DNA of 8,670 bases from CAZMFZ01 sp964565665 (lineage in GTDB: Bacteria > Bacteroidota > Bacteroidia > Cytophagales > UBA9547), in NCBI GenBank assembly GCA_964565665.1, contig CAZMFZ010000134.1:1-8670 (forward strand), in the 5' to 3' direction. The position numbers and the translations under genes were made by a program. Of the stretch, positions 1-6,775 are shown one piece after another (within the stretch, counting starts at the first letter, position 1; each line of letters begins with the position of its first letter). The notes beneath the pieces were generated by a model. That model saw only the letters and a list, made by a program, of their open reading frames with translations. It had not been told where the DNA came from and did not search any database.

Positions 1-421
1 ATACGAGTTTCTATAAATTTAATATAGATACTAATAATTTTAGTATATACACTTTTATATTTATTGTAGATAAATATATTTTTAGTGTAGATGACAATAT
101 ATTTACCGTAGATAAATATATTTTTAGTGTAGATGACTATATTTTTACCATAGATGACAATATTTTAAATGTAGATAAATATATTTTAACCGTAGATGAC
201 AATATATTTACAGTAGATGATTATATTTTTAGTGTAGATAACTATATATTTACCGTAGATGACAATATATTTACCGTAGATGACATTATTTTAATGTATA
301 TGACTATATATTTACCGTAGATAAATATATTTTTAATGTATATGACTATATATTTACCGTAGATAAATATATTTTTAATGTATATGACTATATATTTACC
401 GTAGAAGACTATAAATTCACC
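1..421. repeat. AT-rich tandem array of 21-bp units
   Basis: A GTAGAT (or GTATAT/ATAGAT) core recurs at 66, 87, 108, 129, 150, 171, 192, 213, 234, 255, 276, 296, 317, 338, 359, 380 and, as GTAGAA, at 401. Every step is exactly 21 bases except one of 20 (276 to 296). Each core is followed by about 15 nearly pure A/T bases. Two unit types tend to alternate: one continues AAATATATTTTTAGT, the other GACWATATATTTACC. At the right end this gives an exact 42-bp duplication (296-337 equals 338-379) followed by a further half copy, which suggests recent expansion. Bases 1-65 look like decayed units, so the array may extend left of the window. Units abut with no unique spacers, so this is not a CRISPR. 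No gene is supported here. Confidence 0.93.
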
Positions 422-424
422 CGA

Positions 425-443
425 TGGTTGGTAGCACCAATCA
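425..443. repeat. Hairpin just right of the tandem array
   Basis: TGGTTGGT at 425-432 pairs with ACCAATCA at 436-443 around an AGC loop, with one G-T wobble. It begins immediately after the last repeat unit. Its core (GTTGGT...ACCAA) is shared with the stronger hairpin at 551-574. Confidence 0.5.
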
Positions 444-478
444 CCAGAATGTTGCAATAATAGGATTAAAATTAAGAG

Positions 479-486
479 TAAATTTG
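479..486 (+). promoter_or_regulatory. Possible -7 box of a plus-strand promoter
   Basis: TAAATTTG matches the Bacteroidota -7 consensus TANNTTTG exactly. The nearest upstream TTG, at 452-454, is 24 bases away, longer than the usual 19-21, so the match is only partial. If used, transcription would start near 493 and meet the terminator at 602-641, giving an RNA of about 150 bases with no obvious reading frame. Confidence 0.3.
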
Positions 487-550
487 TAGCAGGATTATCA
501 ATCAAACTGTAAACCTATTTCAGAACGAGACACAAAGAATATATGATTCG

Positions 551-574
551 CTTGTTGGTGAAAACACCAACAAG
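551..574. repeat. Perfect 10-bp stem, AAAA loop
   Basis: CTTGTTGGTG at 551-560 is the exact reverse complement of CACCAACAAG at 565-574, with an AAAA loop. No T-run follows on the plus strand, so it is not a standard intrinsic terminator. It may be a dispersed palindromic element, a protein-binding site, or the central hairpin of a small RNA. Confidence 0.75.
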
Positions 575-601
575 GGCGAGAGAAACCATACAACAATTAA
601 A

Positions 602-641
602 CACAAAAAAAGCGTTGAATTTCCTCAACGCTTTTTTTGTG
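602..641. terminator. Bidirectional intrinsic terminator downstream of the OmpA-family gene
   Basis: Bases 602-618 and 625-641 are perfect reverse complements (17 bp) around the 6-base loop ATTTCC. The GC part is GCGTTGA/TCAACGC, flanked by seven A on one side and seven T on the other. It can therefore work in either direction. On the minus strand it lies about 30 bases past the stop codon of the OmpA/TSP3 gene and is its likely terminator. On the plus strand it would end any RNA starting near 493. Confidence 0.88.
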
Positions 642-671
642 CAATACTTAAATACTTAGTAAAGAAGTCGA

Positions 672-2306
672 TTATTGCAAAAACTCCACTTTCAATTCTA
701 CCCTTCTATTCCTCGCTCTACCTGCTGCATTCATGTTAGTATCTACTGGTTTGGTTTCACCCATTCCTATACCTACCACTCTCAACGGATCAGCACCTTT
801 AGTTATCAAATATTTAGCAACTGCATCGGCACGATTTTGAGAAAGTGTCATGTTTGCAGGATCTTCACCTACACTATCAGTATGGCCTTCAATCGTCAAT
901 TTATAAGTCGGATTGTCTGTCACTACTTTTGTAATAGCATTCAAAATAGGATAAGACACCGGTTTGATTATGGCTTTACCAGTTTCAAATTGAATGCCTT
1001 GCAATGCTTTTTGAAACAATTGTTTAGTCGCCACTTTCAGTTCCGGACAACCACCATTTGATGTAGGCCCCGAAACAATAGGACACTTATCCGCACTGTC
1101 GTTTAATCCATCGCCATCAGTATCCGGACAACCAGAGTTGGCAGGCGTACCCGCAGCTTCAGGACATTTATCAATATTGTCTACTACACCATCACTATCA
1201 GTATCGGGGCAACCATTCGTAGCCAATGGGCCTTTTTTATCCGGGCAAAGATCTTCAGTATCTGTTATTCCATCATCATCAGTATCAGGGCAACCGTTGA
1301 ACTTGGCTAAACCAGCTTTATCAGGGCATTTATCTTCATCATCTTTTACTTTATCGCCATCCCTATCGCCACAGCCTTCTAGTTCTAGTGTACCTTTTAC
1401 ATTCGGGCATTTGTCTTTGCTATCAGATATGCCATCACCATCTGCATCAGGGCAACCTTTCAAGGCTTCAAGTCCTGCTACATCTGGGCATTGGTCATCA
1501 CCATCGCCTATGCCATCCTTATCTTTATCCGGGCAGCCTTTGGTTGCGGAAAGCCCAGCCACTTGCGGACACAAATCTTGAAAATCCAACACACCATCAC
1601 CATCACCATCAAGTGGGCAGCCTTTTTTGTCAACTTTAGCTTCTTTTGGTGTGTCTGCACACTGGTCTTTTTCGTCAGATACTCCATCTCCGTCTTTGTC
1701 TTTTATTTTACCAAAATTGAAGTTAAGTCCAATAGCATGAATCAGAAATGCATCGTTGAATTGACCTCCTGATATTCTATCTCTAACATCGGTATTCAAA
1801 TATCCCATAGTGGCTTGGTAGCTTATGCCCACCACCTTGCTCACTCTCAAGTTTAATCCTGCACCTACAATGAGTGGGAAGTCATCGCCACCACGAATGA
1901 AATTGCCTGTTGTTTTCATGTAACCTGCACCAGCAAGTATAAATGGAGCCACACGACTTTCTTTCGACATCATATAACCATTATTGAATTTGTATTTGAA
2001 ATACGCATCAAATTGAGTCATTTCCCCATAAAATTCTTGTGTCGGACGATAATATCCCCATTTCTGACCATAAGTTCCCATTACACTGAAATCGAATGAA
2101 GCATTCAAATAGCGAGACAGTGACAATCCTGCAACCCAATTTTCGCGCAGGGTTGTAGAGTTAAAATCAAAAAAACCACTTCCCAAATCGCCTGAGTATT
2201 CGCTCGTACCCCCCAATAAGCCGATATTCCATCTTCGCTCTTCGGTTTGGGCAAATGAATTGATGAACAAGCCAATTGCCAGTGTTAGTATCAGTATTCT
2301 TTTCAT
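672..2306 (-). CDS. OmpA-family outer-membrane protein with eight TSP3 repeats
   Basis: This 544-residue protein probably anchors the outer membrane to peptidoglycan. Residues 1-19 form a signal peptide, cut before QTEERR. Residues about 23-200 look like an eight-stranded OmpA-type beta-barrel, with alternating aromatic strands such as FDAYFKYKF and AIGLNFNFG. Residues 201-421 hold eight thrombospondin type 3 units of about 27 residues (DxDxDGxxDxxDxCP, then GCP), a calcium-binding, cysteine-rich linker. Residues about 437-541 are the OmpA C-terminal domain; D477 in GHTDSVG and R492 in LSQNRAD are 15 residues apart, as are the diaminopimelate-binding Asp and Arg of Acinetobacter OmpA. The reading frame is intact and ends in an aromatic-rich FLQ. 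The ATG is fixed by the signal peptide. The gene stands alone, with its own terminator at 602-641. Fold and role rest on family knowledge; the cargo or partner, if any, is unknown. Confidence 0.95.
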   Translation of the reverse strand: MKRILILTLAIGLFINSFAQTEERRWNIGLLGGTSEYSGDLGSGFFDFNSTTLRENWVAGLSLSRYLNASFDFSVMGTYGQKWGYYRPTQEFYGEMTQFDAYFKYKFNNGYMMSKESRVAPFILAGAGYMKTTGNFIRGGDDFPLIVGAGLNLRVSKVVGISYQATMGYLNTDVRDRISGGQFNDAFLIHAIGLNFNFGKIKDKDGDGVSDEKDQCADTPKEAKVDKKGCPLDGDGDGVLDFQDLCPQVAGLSATKGCPDKDKDGIGDGDDQCPDVAGLEALKGCPDADGDGISDSKDKCPNVKGTLELEGCGDRDGDKVKDDEDKCPDKAGLAKFNGCPDTDDDGITDTEDLCPDKKGPLATNGCPDTDSDGVVDNIDKCPEAAGTPANSGCPDTDGDGLNDSADKCPIVSGPTSNGGCPELKVATKQLFQKALQGIQFETGKAIIKPVSYPILNAITKVVTDNPTYKLTIEGHTDSVGEDPANMTLSQNRADAVAKYLITKGADPLRVVGIGMGETKPVDTNMNAAGRARNRRVELKVEFLQ

Positions 2307-2363
2307 GTTGTTATTTGTTAAAATGTTTAAAAAAATGTTTGATTGAAATAGCTACTATTCATT

Positions 2364-2394
2364 CAAATGCAGCCACACGAATCTCCATTAACAA
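2364..2394 (-). promoter_or_regulatory. Candidate promoter of the OmpA-family gene
   Basis: Read on the minus strand, TTG (2394-2392) is followed after 20 bases by TGCATTTG (2371-2364). This fits the Bacteroidota pattern TTG-N19-21-TANNTTTG except for G in place of A in the second position of the -7 box. Transcription would start near 2357, leaving a leader of about 50 A/T-rich bases. Confidence 0.3.
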
Positions 2395-2689
2395 TACCAT
2401 GCCATAGCCCAATAATAAGGCATCAAATACAATTGATGAGACACAAAAAACATTTGGAGCGAGTACTCGCAGATACTTTACCAGTCCTTAGGGTTGGCAC
2501 GTTTCTCCCTATTCGAAAATATTACCATTCAGGTCAATTGGCCTTTCAACCATCGGCAAGCCCCAACTTAGTTCGCCACTAGAGGTTTTAATTCAAGCGG
2601 TCCCTAGGCTTGGCATTGGCTTAACATTACAACTTAAAGGGTCAAGTTTTTGATTATAGGTTAGAAATTCATACGAGCCAAGGTAGGGG

Positions 2690-2722
2690 AGCTTTCGCCA
2701 CTTTTCAAAAGTTATCAAAGCT
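2690..2722. promoter_or_regulatory. Interrupted dyad upstream of the menB promoter
   Basis: AGCTTT (2690-2695), four bases, the 13-base palindrome ACTTTTCAAAAGT (2700-2712), four bases, then AAAGCT (2717-2722). The whole is symmetric about base 2706. It ends two bases before the TTG of the proposed menB promoter, where an operator or activator site would lie. No regulator can be named from the sequence. Confidence 0.4.
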
Positions 2723-2723
2723 T

Positions 2724-2756
2724 TTGGTAAATGTATGCCATGTGCTTGTAAATTTG
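2724..2756 (+). promoter_or_regulatory. Candidate menB promoter
   Basis: TAAATTTG at 2749-2756 is an exact TANNTTTG box. TTG at 2724-2726, within TTTTG, lies 22 bases upstream, slightly longer than the usual spacing. Transcription would start near 2763, giving a leader of about 40 bases before the menB ATG. Confidence 0.45.
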
Positions 2757-2802
2757 TAAGGCGAAAATTTCATTTCCCAATTAGCCAATCTGCATTCTTC
2801 AA

Positions 2803-3627
2803 ATGACATCGAAATACAACTGGAAAACCATTAAGGCATACAAAGAAATCATTTTCTCTGAATATGAAGGCATAGCCAAAATCAGCATCAATAGGCCGGA
2901 AGTTCACAATGCTTTTACCCCACTTACAGTAAGTGAAATGATCGATGCCATGAACATTTGCAGAGACCGCACCGACTTGGGCGTCATTATTTTTACTGGC
3001 GAAGGAGGAAAAGCATTTTGCAGCGGTGGCGATCAAAAGGTGAGAGGCGAAGGCGGATATGTAGGAAATGATGGCGTACCAAGGCTCAATGTACTTGATT
3101 TACAAAAGCAAATCAGATCCATTCCTAAGCCTGTAATTGCCATGGTGGCAGGCTGGGCCATAGGTGGCGGACACGTATTGCACGTTGTGTGCGACCTTAC
3201 CATTGCAGCCGACAATGCCCGATTCGGGCAAACTGGGCCAATAGTTGGCAGTTTCGATGGTGGCTTTGGGGCTTCGTACTTGGCTAGAATCGTAGGGCAA
3301 AAGAAAGCCAGAGAAATATGGTACTTGTGCGACCAATACGATGCCAAAGAAGCATTAGATATGGGATTGGTAAATAAAGTAGTACCGCTCGACCAACTTG
3401 AAGAAGCCACTATAGCGTGGTGCAACAAGATTTTAGAGAAAAGCCCTTTAGCACTCAGAATGCTGAAATCTTCTTTTAATGCAGAATTAGACGGACAAGC
3501 TGGCATACAAGAATTAGCTGGCAATGCTACTTTGTTGTATTATTTAAGTGAAGAAGGCAAAGAAGGTAAAAAGGCATTTGTAGAAAAACGCAAACCAGAT
3601 TGGAGCAAATACCCAAAGTTTCCATAA
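2803..3627 (+). CDS. menB: 1,4-dihydroxy-2-naphthoyl-CoA synthase
   Basis: MenB closes the second ring of the menaquinone nucleus by a Dieckmann-type condensation of o-succinylbenzoyl-CoA. It is a cytoplasmic enzyme of the crotonase superfamily. The 274 residues match the usual family length. Visible signatures are HNAFTPLTVSEM (35-46), CSGGDQKVRG (73-82, oxyanion hole and CoA pocket), AGWAIGGGHVLH (116-127), FGQTGPIVGSFDGG (141-154) and GQAGIQELAGNAT (231-243), all close to the E. coli enzyme. G145 in QTGP marks the bicarbonate-dependent type I group; type II enzymes have Asp there. S150 and D152 in GSFDGG are the conserved active-site pair. The ATG at 2803 gives the normal N-terminus. No other men gene is in the window. 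Its product is the probable electron partner of the SdhCAB complex encoded next door. Confidence 0.97.
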   Translation: MTSKYNWKTIKAYKEIIFSEYEGIAKISINRPEVHNAFTPLTVSEMIDAMNICRDRTDLGVIIFTGEGGKAFCSGGDQKVRGEGGYVGNDGVPRLNVLDLQKQIRSIPKPVIAMVAGWAIGGGHVLHVVCDLTIAADNARFGQTGPIVGSFDGGFGASYLARIVGQKKAREIWYLCDQYDAKEALDMGLVNKVVPLDQLEEATIAWCNKILEKSPLALRMLKSSFNAELDGQAGIQELAGNATLLYYLSEEGKEGKKAFVEKRKPDWSKYPKFP

Positions 3628-3647
3628 GCAAGATTGTTAAAGTTGCT

Positions 3648-3688
3648 TTTTTGATACTGAGCTAGGCTTTTTAGCCCTAGCAGTCAAA
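3648..3688. repeat. Bulged hairpin downstream of menB
   Basis: GCTAGGCT (3661-3668) pairs with AGCC-C-TAGC (3673-3681) around a TTTT loop, with one bulged C. Flanking TTTGA...CT and AGTCAAA can extend the stem imperfectly. It lies about 20 bases past the menB stop, but no T-run follows on the plus strand, so termination here is uncertain. It may instead protect the 3' end of the menB mRNA. Confidence 0.4.
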
Positions 3689-3735
3689 GTAAGGAAAAAT
3701 GTAATCGTAAGGTATTGAATAACGCTAATTCATCG

Positions 3736-3786
3736 TCACCCTTCTCAAAAGGAGAGCTTGCCCCGTTCAAACGGGGGAAGGCGTCA
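3736..3786. repeat. REP-like palindromic intergenic element
   Basis: An unusually G/C-rich island inside an AT-rich spacer. It contains CCCCGTTCAAACGGGG (3761-3776), a nearly perfect palindrome, preceded by the partly self-complementary CCTTCTCAAAAGGAGAG (3740-3756). The outer CCTTC (3740-3744) can pair with GAAGG (3777-3781) to enclose both. The composition contrast and nested stems suggest a dispersed repeat of the REP type; one window cannot show copy number. Confidence 0.5.
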
Positions 3787-3841
3787 GGTCATTTAAAACA
3801 TTAAATCACCTATTTAGATTGTATCAAAATAGGCTTTCTAA

Positions 3842-3872
3842 TTGTATTATCAGTATTTGAGATATAATTTTG
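3842..3872 (+). promoter_or_regulatory. Promoter of the sdhCAB operon
   Basis: TTG at 3842-3844, 20 bases of spacer, then TAATTTTG at 3865-3872. Both boxes and the spacing fit the Bacteroidota primary sigma-factor consensus; this is the best promoter match in the window. Transcription would begin near 3879, leaving a leader of about 37 bases before the sdhC ATG. Confidence 0.62.
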
Positions 3873-3915
3873 AGAAGTTAAACTCAATCGTATTCAACAG
3901 GTTAATTTTTAATAT

Positions 3916-4587
3916 ATGTCTTGGCTAACAACTTCATTTACAAGTTCGATAGGTAAAAAATTTATAGTAGGTCTTACAGGGTTATTTTTATGTACATTTC
4001 TACTAATTCATTGTGCCATTAATGCATTGATATTCTTCAATGATGGTGGCGAATTGTTCAACCATGGTGCCGAATTTATGGGTACAAATCCTTTCATCAG
4101 AACTATGGAAGTGGTACTAATGGCTGGTTTGCTAGCTCATATTGTGCAAAGTCTTTTATTGCAAAAGCAAAATGCCGATGCCCGCCCAGTGTCTTATGAT
4201 AAATACGATGGCGAAGCCAATAGCAAATGGTATTCTCGCTCAATGGCTATCCTAGGCATTCTGTTGTTAATTTTTCTCATTATCCATTTGAGGCATTTTT
4301 GGGTAGTAAGCCGCTTTACCGATCACATCACAAGTGGCGAAGAAACCCTTTTTGGTGAAATGAAGGAGGTTTTTGAAAATCCTTTTGTGGTAATAGTATA
4401 TGTATTGGCTCAATTTTCTTTGGGCTATCACTTGCTACACGGGTTTCAGTCGGGTTTTCAAACCATGGGCTGGAGTCACAAAAAATATACGCCTATTATT
4501 AAAACTACAGGGTTGATATTCGCAATTGTGATTCCAATTGTATTCGCAGCAATGCCAATCGCATTTTATTTCAAGTTGATTCAATAA
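3916..4587 (+). CDS. sdhC: Succinate dehydrogenase cytochrome b subunit (b558 type)
   Basis: This is the membrane anchor and quinone-binding subunit of succinate:quinone oxidoreductase, in the inner membrane. The 223 residues show five hydrophobic helices at about 17-40, 62-83, 108-130, 156-178 and 197-219. This is the type B architecture, where a single large cytochrome b carries two hemes and replaces the SdhC/SdhD pair; no sdhD is present or expected. Candidate heme ligands are H32 (helix I), H75 (II), H124 or H127 (III) and H172 or H175 (IV), as in the di-heme Wolinella FrdC family. The start MSWLTTSFTSSIGKKF is typical of the Bacteroidota protein. It is the first gene of the operon, 118 bases before sdhA, and the promoter at 3842-3872 reads into it. 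Reaction direction (succinate oxidation or fumarate reduction) cannot be decided from sequence. Confidence 0.95.
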   Translation: MSWLTTSFTSSIGKKFIVGLTGLFLCTFLLIHCAINALIFFNDGGELFNHGAEFMGTNPFIRTMEVVLMAGLLAHIVQSLLLQKQNADARPVSYDKYDGEANSKWYSRSMAILGILLLIFLIIHLRHFWVVSRFTDHITSGEETLFGEMKEVFENPFVVIVYVLAQFSLGYHLLHGFQSGFQTMGWSHKKYTPIIKTTGLIFAIVIPIVFAAMPIAFYFKLIQ

Positions 4588-4705
4588 AAAGTGGTAATCG
4601 ATTTCCTTAAAACAATTCTATAGAACCAAAAGTCATAAGTTTTAATCTTTAAGTCTTTTAGTTTTTAATCTTATATAAGTTCTTTATTCTATTAAAGTAT
4701 CACAC

Positions 4706-6685
4706 ATGGCAACTTTGAATTCCAAAATCCCCGCAGGCCAGCTAGCCGATAAGTGGACAAATCATAAGTTTAGTTTGAAATTGGTAAACCCATCTAACAA
4801 ACGTAAATACGATATTATTGTGGTTGGTACAGGCTTGGCAGGAGCATCTGCAGCAGCTTCACTTGCCGAATTGGGGTACAATGTAAAAACATTCTGCTTT
4901 CAAGACAGTCCACGCAGAGCCCACAGTATTGCAGCCCAAGGTGGAATCAATGCAGCAAAAAATTATAGAAACGATGGAGATAGCGTGTATCGCTTGTTTT
5001 ACGATACTATCAAAGGAGGAGATTACCGTGCTAGAGAGGCTAATGTACATCGTTTGGCAGAAGTTTCTGTAAATATCATCGACCAATGTGTAGCTCAGGG
5101 TGTTCCTTTTGCACGTGAATATGGTGGCTTGCTCGACAATCGTTCATTTGGCGGAGCCCAAGTATCTCGTACTTTTTATGCCAAAGGTCAAACAGGTCAG
5201 CAATTATTGCTTGGTGCTTATAGTGCCATGAATAAAATGATAAATGCAGGCGGCATTACTTCCTACACTCGCCACGAAGTATTAGATATTGTGAAAATAG
5301 ACGGTCATGCAAAAGGCGTAATTGTGCGTGATATGGTAACAGGCGAAATTTCAAGACATTCTGCGCATGCCGTTTTGTTATGTACAGGAGGCTACGGAAA
5401 CGTTTTTTATCTTACCACCTATGCACGTGGGTCGAATACTTCAGCCATTTGGAGGGCACATAAAAAAGGAGCAGCCTTCGGTAATCCTTGTTATACCCAA
5501 ATTCACCCAACTTGTATTCCCGTTTCGGGCGACCACCAGTCAAAATTGACTTTGATGTCGGAATCTTTAAGAAATGATGGCAGAATATGGGCTCCTAAAA
5601 AAGAAGGGGATACACGTAAGCCCAATGAAATTCCAGAAGACGAAAGAGATTATTATTTGGAAAGAAGGTATCCTGCATTTGGAAACTTAGTTCCGAGAGA
5701 TATCGCTTCAAGAGCCGCTAAAGAAAGGTGCGATGCCGGATTTGGTGTAGGAGCTTCCAAATTGGCAGTGTATTTAGATTATGCTGATGCCATTCAAAGA
5801 TATGGTAAAATAGAAGCTACCAAAAAAGGCTTGGTAAATGCAGATGAAAAAACAATAATAGATCTTGGAACGAAAGTAGTAGCTAATAAATACGGCAATC
5901 TATTTGACATGTATTCGCAGATAACAGGTGAAAATCCTTATGTAGACCCAATGAGAATATACCCTGCCGTTCACTATACCATGGGCGGCCTTTGGGTTGA
6001 TTATAATTTGAGTACTTCTATTCCTGGCCTTTATGCGATGGGAGAAGCCAATTTTTCAGATCATGGGGCAAATAGACTAGGGGCAAGTGCTTTGATGCAA
6101 GGTTTGGCAGATGGTTATTTTGTAATTCCCTACACATTGGGCGATTATTTGGCCAGTGTGGAAAGAAAGCCGATTTCAACCGATGCTCCAGAATTTGCAG
6201 CTGCCGAAAGAGAAGTAAAAGATAGCATTTCTAAATTGCTTTCAATTAATGGTAAAACCACGGTTCACGAATTGCAACGCCAATTAGGATTGATAATGTG
6301 GGATCATTGCGGTATGGCTCGCAACGAGAAAGGATTGATAGAAGGCATAAGCAAAATTCGCGGTTTGCGCGATGAATTTTGGAAAGATGTGAAAGTAACT
6401 GGGAATGCTGCTGAATTGAACCAAACCTTAGAAAAGGCTGGTAGATTGGCCGATTTCTTAGAATTAGGAGAATTGATGATGGTGGATGCTCTAGATAGAA
6501 AAGAATCATGTGGTGGTCACTTCCGTGAGGAATACCAAACTGAAGAAGGAGAAGCCCTGCGTGACGATGCCAACTTTATGTATGTATCGGCTTGGGAATG
6601 GAATGGCGAAAGTGGCAATCAAACTCTCAATAAAGAAGCATTGGATTACGAATTTGTAAAACCATCTCAAAGAAGCTATAAATAG
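4706..6685 (+). CDS. sdhA: Succinate dehydrogenase flavoprotein subunit
   Basis: This is the catalytic subunit, which interconverts succinate and fumarate on the cytoplasmic face of the membrane. Its 659 residues are normal for Bacteroidota. The dinucleotide-binding motif GTGLAG is at 41-46. H73 in RAHSIAAQGG is the expected covalent FAD attachment site. Substrate and catalytic residues lie in HPTC (267-270), PRDIASR (330-336, with R331 as the predicted proton shuttle) and HYTMGG (423-428). GEANFSDHGANRLG (446-459) is the conserved FAD-contacting block, and SCGGHFR (601-607) the C-terminal domain signature. No key residue is missing. The ATG at 4706 leaves a short extension of about 34 residues before the Rossmann fold, usual in this group. 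It lies between sdhC and sdhB, with 118- and 90-base gaps; neither gap shows a convincing promoter, so co-transcription is likely. Confidence 0.97.
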   Translation: MATLNSKIPAGQLADKWTNHKFSLKLVNPSNKRKYDIIVVGTGLAGASAAASLAELGYNVKTFCFQDSPRRAHSIAAQGGINAAKNYRNDGDSVYRLFYDTIKGGDYRAREANVHRLAEVSVNIIDQCVAQGVPFAREYGGLLDNRSFGGAQVSRTFYAKGQTGQQLLLGAYSAMNKMINAGGITSYTRHEVLDIVKIDGHAKGVIVRDMVTGEISRHSAHAVLLCTGGYGNVFYLTTYARGSNTSAIWRAHKKGAAFGNPCYTQIHPTCIPVSGDHQSKLTLMSESLRNDGRIWAPKKEGDTRKPNEIPEDERDYYLERRYPAFGNLVPRDIASRAAKERCDAGFGVGASKLAVYLDYADAIQRYGKIEATKKGLVNADEKTIIDLGTKVVANKYGNLFDMYSQITGENPYVDPMRIYPAVHYTMGGLWVDYNLSTSIPGLYAMGEANFSDHGANRLGASALMQGLADGYFVIPYTLGDYLASVERKPISTDAPEFAAAEREVKDSISKLLSINGKTTVHELQRQLGLIMWDHCGMARNEKGLIEGISKIRGLRDEFWKDVKVTGNAAELNQTLEKAGRLADFLELGELMMVDALDRKESCGGHFREEYQTEEGEALRDDANFMYVSAWEWNGESGNQTLNKEALDYEFVKPSQRSYK

Positions 6686-6775
6686 ACCTAAGATTGACGA
6701 CCGATTACTAAAGATTTTTAGTTCAGTCGTTTGTCTTGTGTCTTAAGTCATAAATCTTTAAATCATATAAAAGCT

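Larger units (their letters stand above)
2367..2759 (+). other. Gene-poor spacer, possible gene remnant
   Basis: Between the divergent OmpA-family gene and menB there are almost 500 bases with no supported gene. One plus-strand frame is open for 71 codons (2367-2579), then meets TAG at 2580 and TAA at 2589 and 2622, then is open for another 44 codons up to TAA at 2757. The translated pieces (LADTLPVLRVGTFLPIRKYY; VFDYRLEIHTSQGRGAF) are not obviously low-complexity, but I recognise no family in them. It could be a decayed coding sequence or chance. The region also holds promoters in both directions and the dyad at 2690-2722. Confidence 0.2.

Noticed and set aside
66..416. CRISPR array
   Set aside because: Units are contiguous, there are no unique spacers of constant length, and no cas genes are present.
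66..416. Plasmid replication origin with iterons
   Set aside because: Unit length fits, but there is no Rep gene, and the window carries chromosomal respiratory genes.
242..505. Minus-strand 87-codon open frame with 14-residue YGKYIVIYIKNIFI repeats
   Set aside because: It is open because the unit length (21) is a multiple of three. Its start lies in unique sequence without promoter or ribosome site, and neighbouring units introduce stops; the protein pattern only mirrors the DNA repeat.
1138..1581. Plus-strand 147-codon open frame rich in Ser and Pro
   Set aside because: It is the antisense of the TSP3 repeats; its SGQP periodicity copies the DxDGxxD codon pattern of the real gene.
2590..2690. 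A tRNA or tRNA fragment in the spacer before menB
   Set aside because: No cloverleaf, no GGTTCGAATCC-like T arm and no acceptor pairing could be built.
3033..3524. Minus-strand 163-codon open frame
   Set aside because: It lies wholly antisense to menB, which is full length with all family motifs.
4588..4705. A missing sdhD gene
   Set aside because: The five-helix di-heme SdhC makes a separate SdhD unnecessary in type B enzymes, and the gap is too short for one.
6731..6775. Extended N-terminus for SdhB from ATG 6731
   Set aside because: The added residues do not resemble SdhB, and their DNA is an AT-rich spacer sharing motifs with the gap before sdhA.
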